A program made the position numbers and the translations under genes. Below, piece after piece: positions 50,785 to 58,672 of a stretch of 64,000 nt of DNA; the stretch's first letter is position 1, and every line of letters starts with the position of its first letter. The DNA is from Candidatus Gastranaerophilales bacterium (GTDB lineage: Bacteria; Cyanobacteriota; Vampirovibrionia; Gastranaerophilales; Gastranaerophilaceae), in contig CALVFU010000002.1 of the NCBI GenBank assembly GCA_944326905.1, positions 62,001 to 126,000 of the forward strand. The letters are read 5' to 3'. The notes under the pieces were generated by a model, which worked only from the letters and a program-made list of their open reading frames with translations, was not told where the DNA came from and did not search any database.

Positions 50785-52323
50785 GTGGTAACAATCAACA
50801 GAATACAGGCAGAAAATAGGAGACCGGCATTTAAAGGCGTTTTAGACGGGACATTCACTAATGTAATGAGGGTTCTTGATACCAATGAAATGATTAATGC
50901 CGTAGTTTTAGATGTCGGTCCGATGTCACTGCCGAGAGCCTATATTGATGCAACCCAGCGCAATAAGTATGCCGGAATAGAGACTCTTTCAAGAGAAATG
51001 GAAGGTACATTTATTAATTGCCTCTCAGCCGGCGTGTTTGCAAGTTTGATTTCATATTTTGCATCAAAATGGGTAATGCCCGAGGTAAGTATTAATTCAA
51101 ACAGCTGGTATTCAAAAGATTCTTTAACAGCACTTCAAGAAGCCTGGAATACAGGCGGTAAAAATCTTAAAGGCTATGCTGAAAATATTTTTAATAACCT
51201 ATCAGGAGTCGACGGACATAGGGTAAATAAATTCAGCGACATTGACTGGAATAATACAGAGTGGATTGATAAAGACCGCTGGGCAAAAATTAAGTGGAAA
51301 AATCCTGAATATAAGGGTATTGAAAATAATTTAAAAACGGCAGAAGGGTTTATTGATACGCTTGTTAAAATTATTGATGATAAAAAAATTGCCCGCGAAG
51401 ATAAGGGTAACATTTTACGAATAATGGAGTTAAGACTTACTAATGCACTTGGAGCAGGACGGGATACAACGTTAACCATCGGAAATAATAAAATTGCTGA
51501 TAAATTAGAAAATATTTTACGTGATGCCTATAATATGGGAAATGATGTTTATACAAATATCCATGTAAAACCGTTAGCAGCAATTAATAAACTTACCAAG
51601 ATTAATAAAATGAAAATATTTGGAGCTCTTAGTGCATCGTGTATTTTAGGGCTAACTAATCAGTATATAAATAGAAAAATAACTGAAAAAAGAACAGGGA
51701 AAAAGGGCTTTGTCGGCGATGTGGATTATACAACACGCGGCTGCGGCGCTGTTCAAAAGAAGGATAAATATCTTACAGCAAAAAAAGTTGCTGCTTCAGC
51801 AGGTATGATAGGTATGCTTCTTGCAGTTATGCGGGTTAAGAATTGGAAAGATTTTGTAAGGAAGCTGGAATTTACCGGACCAGTAACAAGTGGTAATGCT
51901 ATTAAAACGGTATATGGAGCAAATATTGTCGGACGTTTTATGGCGTCTGATAATAGTACTGAGCTTAGAGAAACCGTATTCAGAGATTACAATGGGTTCT
52001 TAAATTGGTTAGTATTTGGTGGTTTTGCAGCAAAAGGTGTCGCAAATCTCCTTGATAAAAAGCGTGAAAATTTATTTAATCATAAAAAGGAAGGTAAAGG
52101 TATAAAACACTGGCTTAATGATTTAACCCTTAAAACACACAATGAACTTGCTGCAAAAGGAGCTGTGTTTGCAAAGAAAAATATTTGGAAATTAAATCTT
52201 TCGCACGCGGCGGGTATTACTTATTCGGCACTAGCTCTTGGTATTGCACTCCCTGTTATAAATGCTGAATGGACTAAGTATAATGCCCGCAGAGCAAAAA
52301 AGAAACAAGAGTTTAAGGTGTAA
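50785..52323 (+). CDS. Multi-spanning membrane protein of unknown function, attenuator-controlled
   Basis: A protein of 512 residues that starts at a GTG (50785) with AAGGAG upstream. The N-terminus INRIQAENRRPAFKG shares the PAF[GK][AG] motif with the 37630 gene. Hydrophobic segments lie near 75-95 (FINCLSAGVFASLISYF), 275-290 (FGALSASCILGLTNQY), 335-350 (AASAGMIGMLLAVM), 405-420 and 475-490. The stretches between are soluble and charged. No known family is recognised. It follows the Ser-codon leader and terminator, so its level may depend on serine or tRNA-Ser supply. Confidence 0.72.
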   Translation: MVTINRIQAENRRPAFKGVLDGTFTNVMRVLDTNEMINAVVLDVGPMSLPRAYIDATQRNKYAGIETLSREMEGTFINCLSAGVFASLISYFASKWVMPEVSINSNSWYSKDSLTALQEAWNTGGKNLKGYAENIFNNLSGVDGHRVNKFSDIDWNNTEWIDKDRWAKIKWKNPEYKGIENNLKTAEGFIDTLVKIIDDKKIAREDKGNILRIMELRLTNALGAGRDTTLTIGNNKIADKLENILRDAYNMGNDVYTNIHVKPLAAINKLTKINKMKIFGALSASCILGLTNQYINRKITEKRTGKKGFVGDVDYTTRGCGAVQKKDKYLTAKKVAASAGMIGMLLAVMRVKNWKDFVRKLEFTGPVTSGNAIKTVYGANIVGRFMASDNSTELRETVFRDYNGFLNWLVFGGFAAKGVANLLDKKRENLFNHKKEGKGIKHWLNDLTLKTHNELAAKGAVFAKKNIWKLNLSHAAGITYSALALGIALPVINAEWTKYNARRAKKKQEFKV

Positions 52324-52343
52324 GTTTTTGTCTTTTTATTTAT

Positions 52344-52351
52344 GCTATAAT
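52344..52351 (+). promoter_or_regulatory. Extended -10 promoter before the exported protein gene
   Basis: TGC followed by TATAAT (TG at 52343-52344, hexamer 52346-52351). The start would be near 52358, giving a leader of about 27 nt with AGAGGAG. Confidence 0.6.
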
Positions 52352-52384
52352 ATATTTGGCTATTAAATAGAGGAGTTTTAATTT

Positions 52385-53821
52385 ATGAGAATTAAGAGAA
52401 CGTCATCTTTATTAGGTGTAATGCTGGTACTTTCGGTTGGTTTAATGTCTGCATATGCTGCAGAGCAAAATTTAAACCAAACAAATAACCAGCTCCAAAA
52501 TACTGAGCAATCAGTGCAAATAAATGATGAAAAAGCAAAATATAAACCAATTTCAGATGTCCGGCACGTGGTTCCGCCGTATGATAATCAAGATAAAGAA
52601 AATACTAAAGAAATAAAAGATGTAGAGTTGGAGTCAGCTGCACCGGTCAAAGATGCAATAGCTTTAGAAGGAAACGATGTTGTAGAAAATTCTGTTCAGC
52701 CATCAACAGAGCCTGCACTGGATAGTGAAAATCCTGTTTCAAATACAGAGCCTCAAGCAGTTGAAGCAAAAAATACTCCTGTAGAAAATTCTTCAGCGGA
52801 TGAGTCTAATAAAGTCAATGTTAGCTCGGAACAAGTTTCTCAGCCTGAAGAAGTAATTCCTGCTGTTAAAAATGAAGTACAAGAGGAAGAGACTAAAACT
52901 CCTGAAAGCGGGTATGAAGCAATTAAAAATAAATTATGGTGTATAACTTTCCAGCTTGTATGGAATACATTTATGGACAAAGTTACTCATGGCCCTGTTC
53001 TTTTAGCCGGAGGAAATCCTCCTATAGCTAACGAATTAAATAAAAAATTATATACGTCTGATTTACTGAATGAAGATTCTTACTATACAACATACGGTAA
53101 AATCAGCAAGTCTTTAAAAAGACAAATTGAACGTGCTATTGAAAAGAAATTTGATGAAACAAGTGATATATTGGATACTATTAACTGGGAAGCTAAAAAT
53201 TCTTATCTTTTCTATGCTATGTTAAAGAAAGATTTTAATTTTGAAACTCCGTTTGACAAATTAACATCAGCTTCCTTCAACGGAAGTATTGAAAAAGTTA
53301 AATATTTTGGTGTTAATCAAGAAAGTGACAGAAAACTAAGAAAAAATGTGCATGTGCTTTTCTACAAATCGTCTGATGAGTATGCAGTAAGACTTTCTAC
53401 AAAAGAGAAAGAAGATGTAATTCTGTATAGAACTGATAAAAAAGACAACTTTGAAAATCTTTATTTGTATGTAACCCAACAGGACGTATCTGAGAAGTTT
53501 TCGAAAGAAGACAGCCTGATGGTGCCGAATTTCAAGATTGATAAGACAATCTCTTATGATGAATTATGCGGAAAGAAAATTAAAGGTACTAACAAAGTAA
53601 TTACACAAGCCCTGCAAACGATAAAATTTAATATGGATAATAAGGGAGGAACACTAAAAAGCGAAGCTGCAATGGCTATTATGAGAATGTCTTTGGCTCC
53701 TCAAATCGGACGAAAATACAATTTTGATAAAGAATTTGTACTTTTCTTAAAAGAAGAAGGAAAAGATAAGCCATACTTTGCAGTAAGGGTTGATAATCCC
53801 GAATTTTTAGTTAAAGAATAA
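52385..53821 (+). CDS. Exported protein with low-complexity linker
   Basis: A protein of 478 residues. A signal peptide (LLGVMLVLSVGLMSAYA) is cut near residue 25. Residues 26-175 are low-complexity, rich in Glu, Pro, Ser, Asn and Val, as in a surface spacer. Residues about 180-478 form a folded domain (AIKNKLWCITFQLVWNTFMD, VHVLFYKSSDEYAVRLS, FVLFLKEEGKDKPYFAVRV) that I do not recognise. AGAGGAG precedes the ATG, and a very strong terminator follows. Probably periplasmic or surface-located. Confidence 0.75.
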   Translation: MRIKRTSSLLGVMLVLSVGLMSAYAAEQNLNQTNNQLQNTEQSVQINDEKAKYKPISDVRHVVPPYDNQDKENTKEIKDVELESAAPVKDAIALEGNDVVENSVQPSTEPALDSENPVSNTEPQAVEAKNTPVENSSADESNKVNVSSEQVSQPEEVIPAVKNEVQEEETKTPESGYEAIKNKLWCITFQLVWNTFMDKVTHGPVLLAGGNPPIANELNKKLYTSDLLNEDSYYTTYGKISKSLKRQIERAIEKKFDETSDILDTINWEAKNSYLFYAMLKKDFNFETPFDKLTSASFNGSIEKVKYFGVNQESDRKLRKNVHVLFYKSSDEYAVRLSTKEKEDVILYRTDKKDNFENLYLYVTQQDVSEKFSKEDSLMVPNFKIDKTISYDELCGKKIKGTNKVITQALQTIKFNMDNKGGTLKSEAAMAIMRMSLAPQIGRKYNFDKEFVLFLKEEGKDKPYFAVRVDNPEFLVKE

Positions 53822-53829
53822 TAAAAAGC

Positions 53830-53876
53830 AATAAGGCGGGGCGGTTGTTATAAACAACCGCCCCGCCTTATTTTAT
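53830..53876. terminator. 20-bp perfect bidirectional terminator hairpin
   Basis: A perfect 20-bp GC-rich stem (53830-53849 with 53853-53872) and a 3-nt loop, followed by TTTT, between convergent genes. Confidence 0.92.
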
Positions 53877-53878
53877 GA

Positions 53879-54559
53879 TTAATCAATATTCATATATGTC
53901 AGGTTATCTGAGATTATAAAATCTGCAGAAACAGACTCTTTAATATCGTCCATACTAAACATCGGATTAATTTCCGTAAGGACTAACCCAACCGATGTTA
54001 CATCAAAAACACATCGTTCAGTAATAATTAAATCGACTTCGCGATAAGCAGTAAGCGGGAGTGTACATTTTTTAACGATTTTTGCTTCTCCGTTTTTGTT
54101 TGTATGTTCCATTGCGATTATTACGCGTTTGGAGCCGATGACCAAATCCATAGCCCCGCCCATGCCGGGAACTAATTTATTTGGTATCATCCAATTTGCA
54201 AGGCTGCCTTCTTCATCTACTTGGAGTGCGCCTAAGACGGTTGCATCAATGTGACCGCCTCTCATCATAGAGAGGGCTGTTGCTGCATCATAGAAGCAAG
54301 CGCCTTTTTTTATTTCAACACAAATACCTCCAGCATTTGTAATACGTTTATCCATATTATCGCCGATTGTATTTTTGCCAACACCCAACAGCCCATTTTC
54401 TGATTGAAATATTACATGTTGGTCTTCAGGTATATAATTTGCTACTTCTGTCGGCAGTCCAATACCAAGTGTTACAACATCACCGCTTTTAAACTCTTTT
54501 GCAGCACGTTTAGCAATAATTTCTCTTGTTTTTTCCTTAGAAAGAAGTGTCAATTCCAT
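53879..54559 (-). CDS. 3-oxoacid / acetate CoA-transferase subunit B
   Basis: A protein of 226 residues of family I CoA transferases, beta subunit. The catalytic Glu lies in FQSENGLLG; GDVVTLGIGLPTEVANYI and NWMIPNKLVPGMGGAMDL are also typical. Together with the A subunit encoded upstream it swaps CoA between acyl-CoA and a free acid (acetoacetate, butyrate or acetate). AGGAG precedes the ATG. A strong terminator follows. Confidence 0.93.
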   Translation of the reverse strand: MELTLLSKEKTREIIAKRAAKEFKSGDVVTLGIGLPTEVANYIPEDQHVIFQSENGLLGVGKNTIGDNMDKRITNAGGICVEIKKGACFYDAATALSMMRGGHIDATVLGALQVDEEGSLANWMIPNKLVPGMGGAMDLVIGSKRVIIAMEHTNKNGEAKIVKKCTLPLTAYREVDLIITERCVFDVTSVGLVLTEINPMFSMDDIKESVSADFIISDNLTYMNID

Positions 54560-54567
54560 TTGTACTC

Positions 54568-55230
54568 CTATACAGTTTCTAAATCTTTTTCGCGCTCAAC
54601 AATACAGTCTATAAAAATGCCGGGTATAACTACTTCATTTGGGTTGATTTCGTCAACGATTTCATCAGCTTGAACAATAACTGTATCAGCGGCGGTAGCC
54701 ATGACTGTATTCATATTTCTTGTTGTGCCGTAGAAAGACACATTTCCGAAACGGTCAACTTTTGTTCCATAGATTAGTGCAAAGTCTGCACCTATAGGCT
54801 TTTCAAAAATATATTTTTTACCATCAACTTCCATTGTTTTTTTACCGTTCTCAATAATAGTACCGACACCTGTAGGCGCAAGAACTCCGCCTAAACCTGC
54901 TCCTTTAGCTCTAATACGTTCTACCAGAGTTCCCATAGGTGTTAATTCCACATCAATTTCTCCAGTATTCATTTGTCGCCCTGTTTCTGGGTTTGTGCCT
55001 ATATGTGTAGTGACAAGTTTTTTAATTTGTTTATTTACAATAAGTTTTCCTTTATCAGCGTTAGGGTATGATGTATCGTTGCAAATCATAGTAAGGTTTT
55101 GAGTGTTTTGTTCTATAAGCGCATCAATAAGCTTATCCGGCACCCCACAGCTTAAAAAACCGCCAATCATTATGGTTGCTCCGTCTTTAATCTCTTTAAC
55201 CGCTTCTTTTGCTGATACTATCTTCTTCAT
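54568..55230 (-). CDS. 3-oxoacid / acetate CoA-transferase subunit A
   Basis: An alpha subunit of 220 residues with GATIMIGGFLSCGVPDKLIDAL, LVERIRAKGAGLGGVLAPTGVGT and EKPIGADFALIYG, all typical of AtoD/ScoA-type proteins. It lies 8 bp before subunit B. The two-gene operon suits short-chain fatty acid fermentation; the exact acid cannot be read from sequence. Confidence 0.93.
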   Translation of the reverse strand: MKKIVSAKEAVKEIKDGATIMIGGFLSCGVPDKLIDALIEQNTQNLTMICNDTSYPNADKGKLIVNKQIKKLVTTHIGTNPETGRQMNTGEIDVELTPMGTLVERIRAKGAGLGGVLAPTGVGTIIENGKKTMEVDGKKYIFEKPIGADFALIYGTKVDRFGNVSFYGTTRNMNTVMATAADTVIVQADEIVDEINPNEVVIPGIFIDCIVEREKDLETV

Positions 55231-55303
55231 TTACTTACCCCCACTTGATTGTAACATAAATATTGTATTGATAAGAGTATATATTGTAAATAAATGTAAA
55301 TTT

Positions 55304-55350
55304 TAATTAATTAATTAATTAATTTATTTATTTATTTATTTATTTATTTA
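55304..55350. repeat. Tetranucleotide microsatellite
   Basis: A run of AATT units passes into a run of ATTT units (about seven), in the spacer between the CoA transferase genes and the 55420 gene. It is slippage-prone and close upstream of the latter gene's promoter region. Confidence 0.88.
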
Positions 55351-55419
55351 TAGCAAATTAAGACAACTTTTAGTTTTTATTAATATGTGTAGAAAACTAA
55401 TAGAAAGGTAGGTTTGTTT

Positions 55420-55818
55420 ATGAGTATAGGTAATGTCACAGCTCAGCCGGTTATTATTCAACAAAAAGTAAAGGATTCTAACAAAGGGCAGAAGGTAGGT
55501 ACAGGTGTAGGACTTGCAGCAGGTAGTGCGGCGGCCATAACGGCAATAAATACTGATGATTTAAGTGTTTCTACGGCTTTTGACTACCTTGAATATCGTC
55601 TAGATCCTAAAGATCCTTCTTATTCGAAAATTCTCAGTGAAAGTGAAGCAATGCGAAATACTTACATAAAAGATATGACAAGACATGCCAGGGTAAAGTC
55701 TTATATAACAGCCGGTTTATTACTTTTAGGTTGTGCTGCTGCCGGTTTCGGAATTGGTTCATTGTTTAATAAAAGTGGAACTTTAAAAGCTAAAGAAAAT
55801 AAAGTAATTAATGCGTAA
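55420..55818 (+). CDS. Hypothetical membrane protein, 132 residues
   Basis: A protein of 132 residues with a Gly/Ala-rich hydrophobic segment at about 28-45 (VGTGVGLAAGSAAAITA) and a clear membrane helix near 95-117 (ITAGLLLLGCAAAGFGIGSLF). The ATG at 55420 is chosen over a TTG two codons earlier, with GAAAGGTAGG upstream. Family unrecognised. A terminator follows. Confidence 0.7.
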   Translation: MSIGNVTAQPVIIQQKVKDSNKGQKVGTGVGLAAGSAAAITAINTDDLSVSTAFDYLEYRLDPKDPSYSKILSESEAMRNTYIKDMTRHARVKSYITAGLLLLGCAAAGFGIGSLFNKSGTLKAKENKVINA

Positions 55819-55854
55819 AAAATAGAAAAATTAAGTTTTTAAGGAATTATCTAA

Positions 55855-55894
55855 TAGTAAAAGAGGCGGACTTAAACAGTCTGCCTCTTTTACT
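55855..55894. terminator. Bidirectional terminator
   Basis: AGTAAAAGAGGC...GAC pairs with GTC...GCCTCTTTTACT around a short loop, between convergent genes. Confidence 0.85.
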
Positions 55895-55913
55895 GTATAA
55901 ATATCCAACAATT

Positions 55914-56672
55914 TTAAACTAATTCAACAACTTTAGAAGTGTTTCTTTCAGCGATTTCCATAAGATTTTTAATAACTGCAATCATACCAATCTCAGAAGT
56001 TAGTTTGTTAATGCAAGAGCCGCAGCCGATAGCAGATGCTCCTGAAGCGAACGCTAAAGGTGCCGTTGTTGGGTTGATGCCTGTTGCTGTCATAACAGGT
56101 ATATCTACATTTCTTACAAGTTCCATAGTGTTTGATAACGTAAGTTCTGCCCTTTCAATAAGACCTCTTACACCATTTGAAGGTTCTTCATTCGTAAAAT
56201 GTCCTTCTGTTTGGATAAGGTTAATACCTAAGGATTCAAGTTCTCTAGCAAGAGAGATTTGCTCATTGATATCAATGCTGCCCGGGATAGTAACACAGAA
56301 GAATACATCTTCTTTGTTAATCAGGCTTAAGGTTTGTTTAGCAAGATTAAGAACGTCCTCAGCTGAGAATGATTGACCTTTAGCATAAAGTGCGTCAAAA
56401 TTACCAAGTTCTATAGCATCAGCACCAAGTTCAATTGCATTAGCAAGTTCTTGCGGTTTAACAGAGGAAACGAAGATTGGTAAGTCTGTCATTTCTCTTG
56501 CCATTTTTATAATATCAGAATTTGCACAGATATCAATTGCAGTTGCGCCGGCTTTATCTGCAGATGCAACAACTTTTCTTACAGAGTCTTTATCAAAGTT
56601 ATTAATGCCTGCAATAACCTTTACAGCTCTCTTTTCATCAAGTGCTTTTTTAAAATTTTCAATTCTTGTCAT
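55914..56672 (-). CDS. Ycf23 / DUF561 family protein
   Basis: A TIM-barrel-like protein of 252 residues. Motifs VKVIAGINNFD, AGATAIDICAN, VSSVKPQELANAIELGADAIELGNFD and NLIQTEGHF match Ycf23, a protein conserved in cyanobacteria and red-algal plastids (DUF561). Its reaction is unknown; the fold suggests phosphate or flavin binding. TAGGAG precedes the ATG. Its presence is one of the better taxonomic hints in this window. Confidence 0.85.
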   Translation of the reverse strand: MTRIENFKKALDEKRAVKVIAGINNFDKDSVRKVVASADKAGATAIDICANSDIIKMAREMTDLPIFVSSVKPQELANAIELGADAIELGNFDALYAKGQSFSAEDVLNLAKQTLSLINKEDVFFCVTIPGSIDINEQISLARELESLGINLIQTEGHFTNEEPSNGVRGLIERAELTLSNTMELVRNVDIPVMTATGINPTTAPLAFASGASAIGCGSCINKLTSEIGMIAVIKNLMEIAERNTSKVVELV

Positions 56673-56824
56673 AATGTACTCTCCTATCTCAATGTAAATA
56701 TGTACTATGAATTCTTTTCTATTATATATTAGAACTTTAATCCTTGCAAGACACGCCTGTGATAAAAAACGATTGTGTATGGTTATAAGTTCGCATGGAT
56801 GGCAATATTAGTACGGTGATTGAA

Positions 56825-57484
56825 ATGAAGAAAAAAATAGTTACTTTATTAGCATTATTATGTTTAACCTCGCCTGCTTTTCCGTATGACAGGGAAGAAA
56901 TGATAAATATAAGTGTTTATGAAAAAATAAATCCTGCAATTGTATCTATTGATACCCAGATTAAATATGGGCTATCTTGCGGTACAGGCTGTGTTGTTTC
57001 TAATGACGGAATAATTCTAACGAGTTCACACGTTATAGAAAACGGAAATGATATAACAGTAACAATTTATAATGGAAAAACTTATAAAGCAGAGGTTATA
57101 AAAAAAGTCGGACGCAATAACGACTTAGCGCTTTTAAAGATAAAAACAGATAAACCAATGCAAACAGTCATATTAGGAGATTCTGAACAGTTAAAGGTTG
57201 GACAAAAAGTTTTGGCTATTGGCAATCCTTTCGGTTTTAACGGAACGTTGACACAGGGTATTATATCGAGAATTGATTATTCAGAAAATAAGATTCAAAC
57301 AGATGCTGCAATAAACCCCGGCTCCTCTGGCGGTCCTCTTTTAAATACAAATGGCGAGGTTATAGGTATAAATCAGTCAATTTACAACCCTGATAATAAT
57401 ATATCAAATATAGGGATTGGGTTTGCAATTCCCGTTAATATAGTTAAAGATTTTTTAAAGAGTACCAAAGTAGCAGTTAAATAA
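56825..57484 (+). CDS. Secreted trypsin-like (S1C, DegP-type) serine protease without PDZ domain
   Basis: A protein of 219 residues. The signal peptide (KKKIVTLLALLCLTSPAFP) starts at the ATG at 56825. The catalytic triad is His69 (TSSHVI), Asp100 (NNDLALLK) and Ser168 (GSSGGPLL). It stops after the protease domain, with no PDZ domain. An ATG 10 codons earlier (56795) sits 6 nt after a TTATAA-like box, so a longer leaderless form cannot be ruled out. It should act in the envelope. The end overlaps the convergent gene by 8 bp. Confidence 0.88.
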   Translation: MKKKIVTLLALLCLTSPAFPYDREEMINISVYEKINPAIVSIDTQIKYGLSCGTGCVVSNDGIILTSSHVIENGNDITVTIYNGKTYKAEVIKKVGRNNDLALLKIKTDKPMQTVILGDSEQLKVGQKVLAIGNPFGFNGTLTQGIISRIDYSENKIQTDAAINPGSSGGPLLNTNGEVIGINQSIYNPDNNISNIGIGFAIPVNIVKDFLKSTKVAVK

Positions 57485-58559
57485 ATATAGGCTGCATTTT
57501 TGCCCGTTCAATCCACTTTTGGAGAGCGTCTCCTGTTAGTGCCATAGTAGTATCACCGTCAACATATTTTAAATTGTTTTTTTGATGTAATAATTTTCTA
57601 AAATTCTCAAAAGTCCTGCTGTCAAGGATTATATTTTCTCCGTCTTTTCTTGTGACAATAGCTTTCCTTAATTTAGTTTTACTGATATTTGCAAGTTCAG
57701 ACCAGGTAGCAATAAGTAAATTTATCTCTGCGGTAGATGTTGGTGTCTCTGTTGGAACAGCTCTAAAACCGCATTTATAATGAAATGGAAAAGCTTGTGC
57801 TGCAGCTGATAATTCAACATAATCAAGTTTTTCCTGAAGCATTCTCTCAACTCCGATTTGCTGGCAGCGTAAACCTACACCAGCGTATTTATCCGTTGAG
57901 ATATCTGATTCCATCCAGCCGTCTGTAATTTTTCTGTTCTCTCTATCCACTATTAAAGTTCGTTTTCCTACAAGTTCGTATTCTCCCGTACTATTTTTAA
58001 CAAAAATGCGGTATTCTTCGTAATTATCTGGTCTGTCAACTTTTTTTACATAGGCTTCGACTGGTTTACTTGTTTTTTTATCAATAAGTGTAGTAACATT
58101 AAATCCGTCTTCTGTGATTCTTCTTATCGGTGTGTATTTGCTTGTATAAAGCTTTTCAACAGTTTTGGAACTTAGACTTGAGCTTGAAAGCCGCTTTGCA
58201 CGTTTAATCATTGAAACGGCTTTTGTTTCAAAACTTTTTATTGTTTTTATTATGCTGTCAAGGGTAATTTCATCATTTTCAAGAAAATGATTAGGTTTTG
58301 GAGCGTAAAGCTCATCTATATAAGTACTAAATTTTAATCTTAAATCTTCCCCGCTTTTTAAAAGAGTGATATCTTCAGATGGTATCCAGGTTGTATGTTT
58401 GCTTCTGTTTAAAGATGGAAATTCATCTGAGACACGTAAATGCTTGTATGCGTTGCTAAGCTTTTGCATTTCTTCATGACCGATGATTTTTGCAAGTGTT
58501 CTTCTGTTTGCAATGTTCCACCCGTTGGTGACGAGTGTTCTCATAGTGCTTATATTCAT
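57477..58559 (-). CDS. Unknown protein with GNAT-like C-terminal region
   Basis: A protein of 360 residues. The N-terminal 140 residues are basic and helical. Residues about 225-270 (YAGVGLRCQQIGVERMLQE, YVELSAAAQAFPFHYKCGFRA) resemble an acetyl-CoA-binding loop and the final strands of a GNAT acetyltransferase, preceded by strands typical of that fold. AAGGGA precedes the ATG. Neither substrate nor partner is evident. Confidence 0.65.
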   Translation of the reverse strand: MNISTMRTLVTNGWNIANRRTLAKIIGHEEMQKLSNAYKHLRVSDEFPSLNRSKHTTWIPSEDITLLKSGEDLRLKFSTYIDELYAPKPNHFLENDEITLDSIIKTIKSFETKAVSMIKRAKRLSSSSLSSKTVEKLYTSKYTPIRRITEDGFNVTTLIDKKTSKPVEAYVKKVDRPDNYEEYRIFVKNSTGEYELVGKRTLIVDRENRKITDGWMESDISTDKYAGVGLRCQQIGVERMLQEKLDYVELSAAAQAFPFHYKCGFRAVPTETPTSTAEINLLIATWSELANISKTKLRKAIVTRKDGENIILDSRTFENFRKLLHQKNNLKYVDGDTTMALTGDALQKWIERAKMQPIFI

Positions 58560-58657
58560 ATAATTCCCTTGTACTTATATTATATAAAGTAAAAAATTAT
58601 TAAAAAATTGCTAGTCCGTATTTGTGTTTAAAAATTTTTTTCTTTTTAGTCAATTAG

Positions 58658-58666
58658 TGCTAAAAT
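58658..58666 (+). promoter_or_regulatory. Extended -10 of the MFS gene, leaderless arrangement
   Basis: TGCTAAAAT ends 6 nt before the ATG at 58673; there is no ribosome site between them. Confidence 0.6.
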
Positions 58667-58672
58667 ACCTTT

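Noticed and set aside
55939-56376. Plus-strand open frame of 145 codons inside the Ycf23 gene
   Set aside because: Antisense to a conserved protein; no start context.
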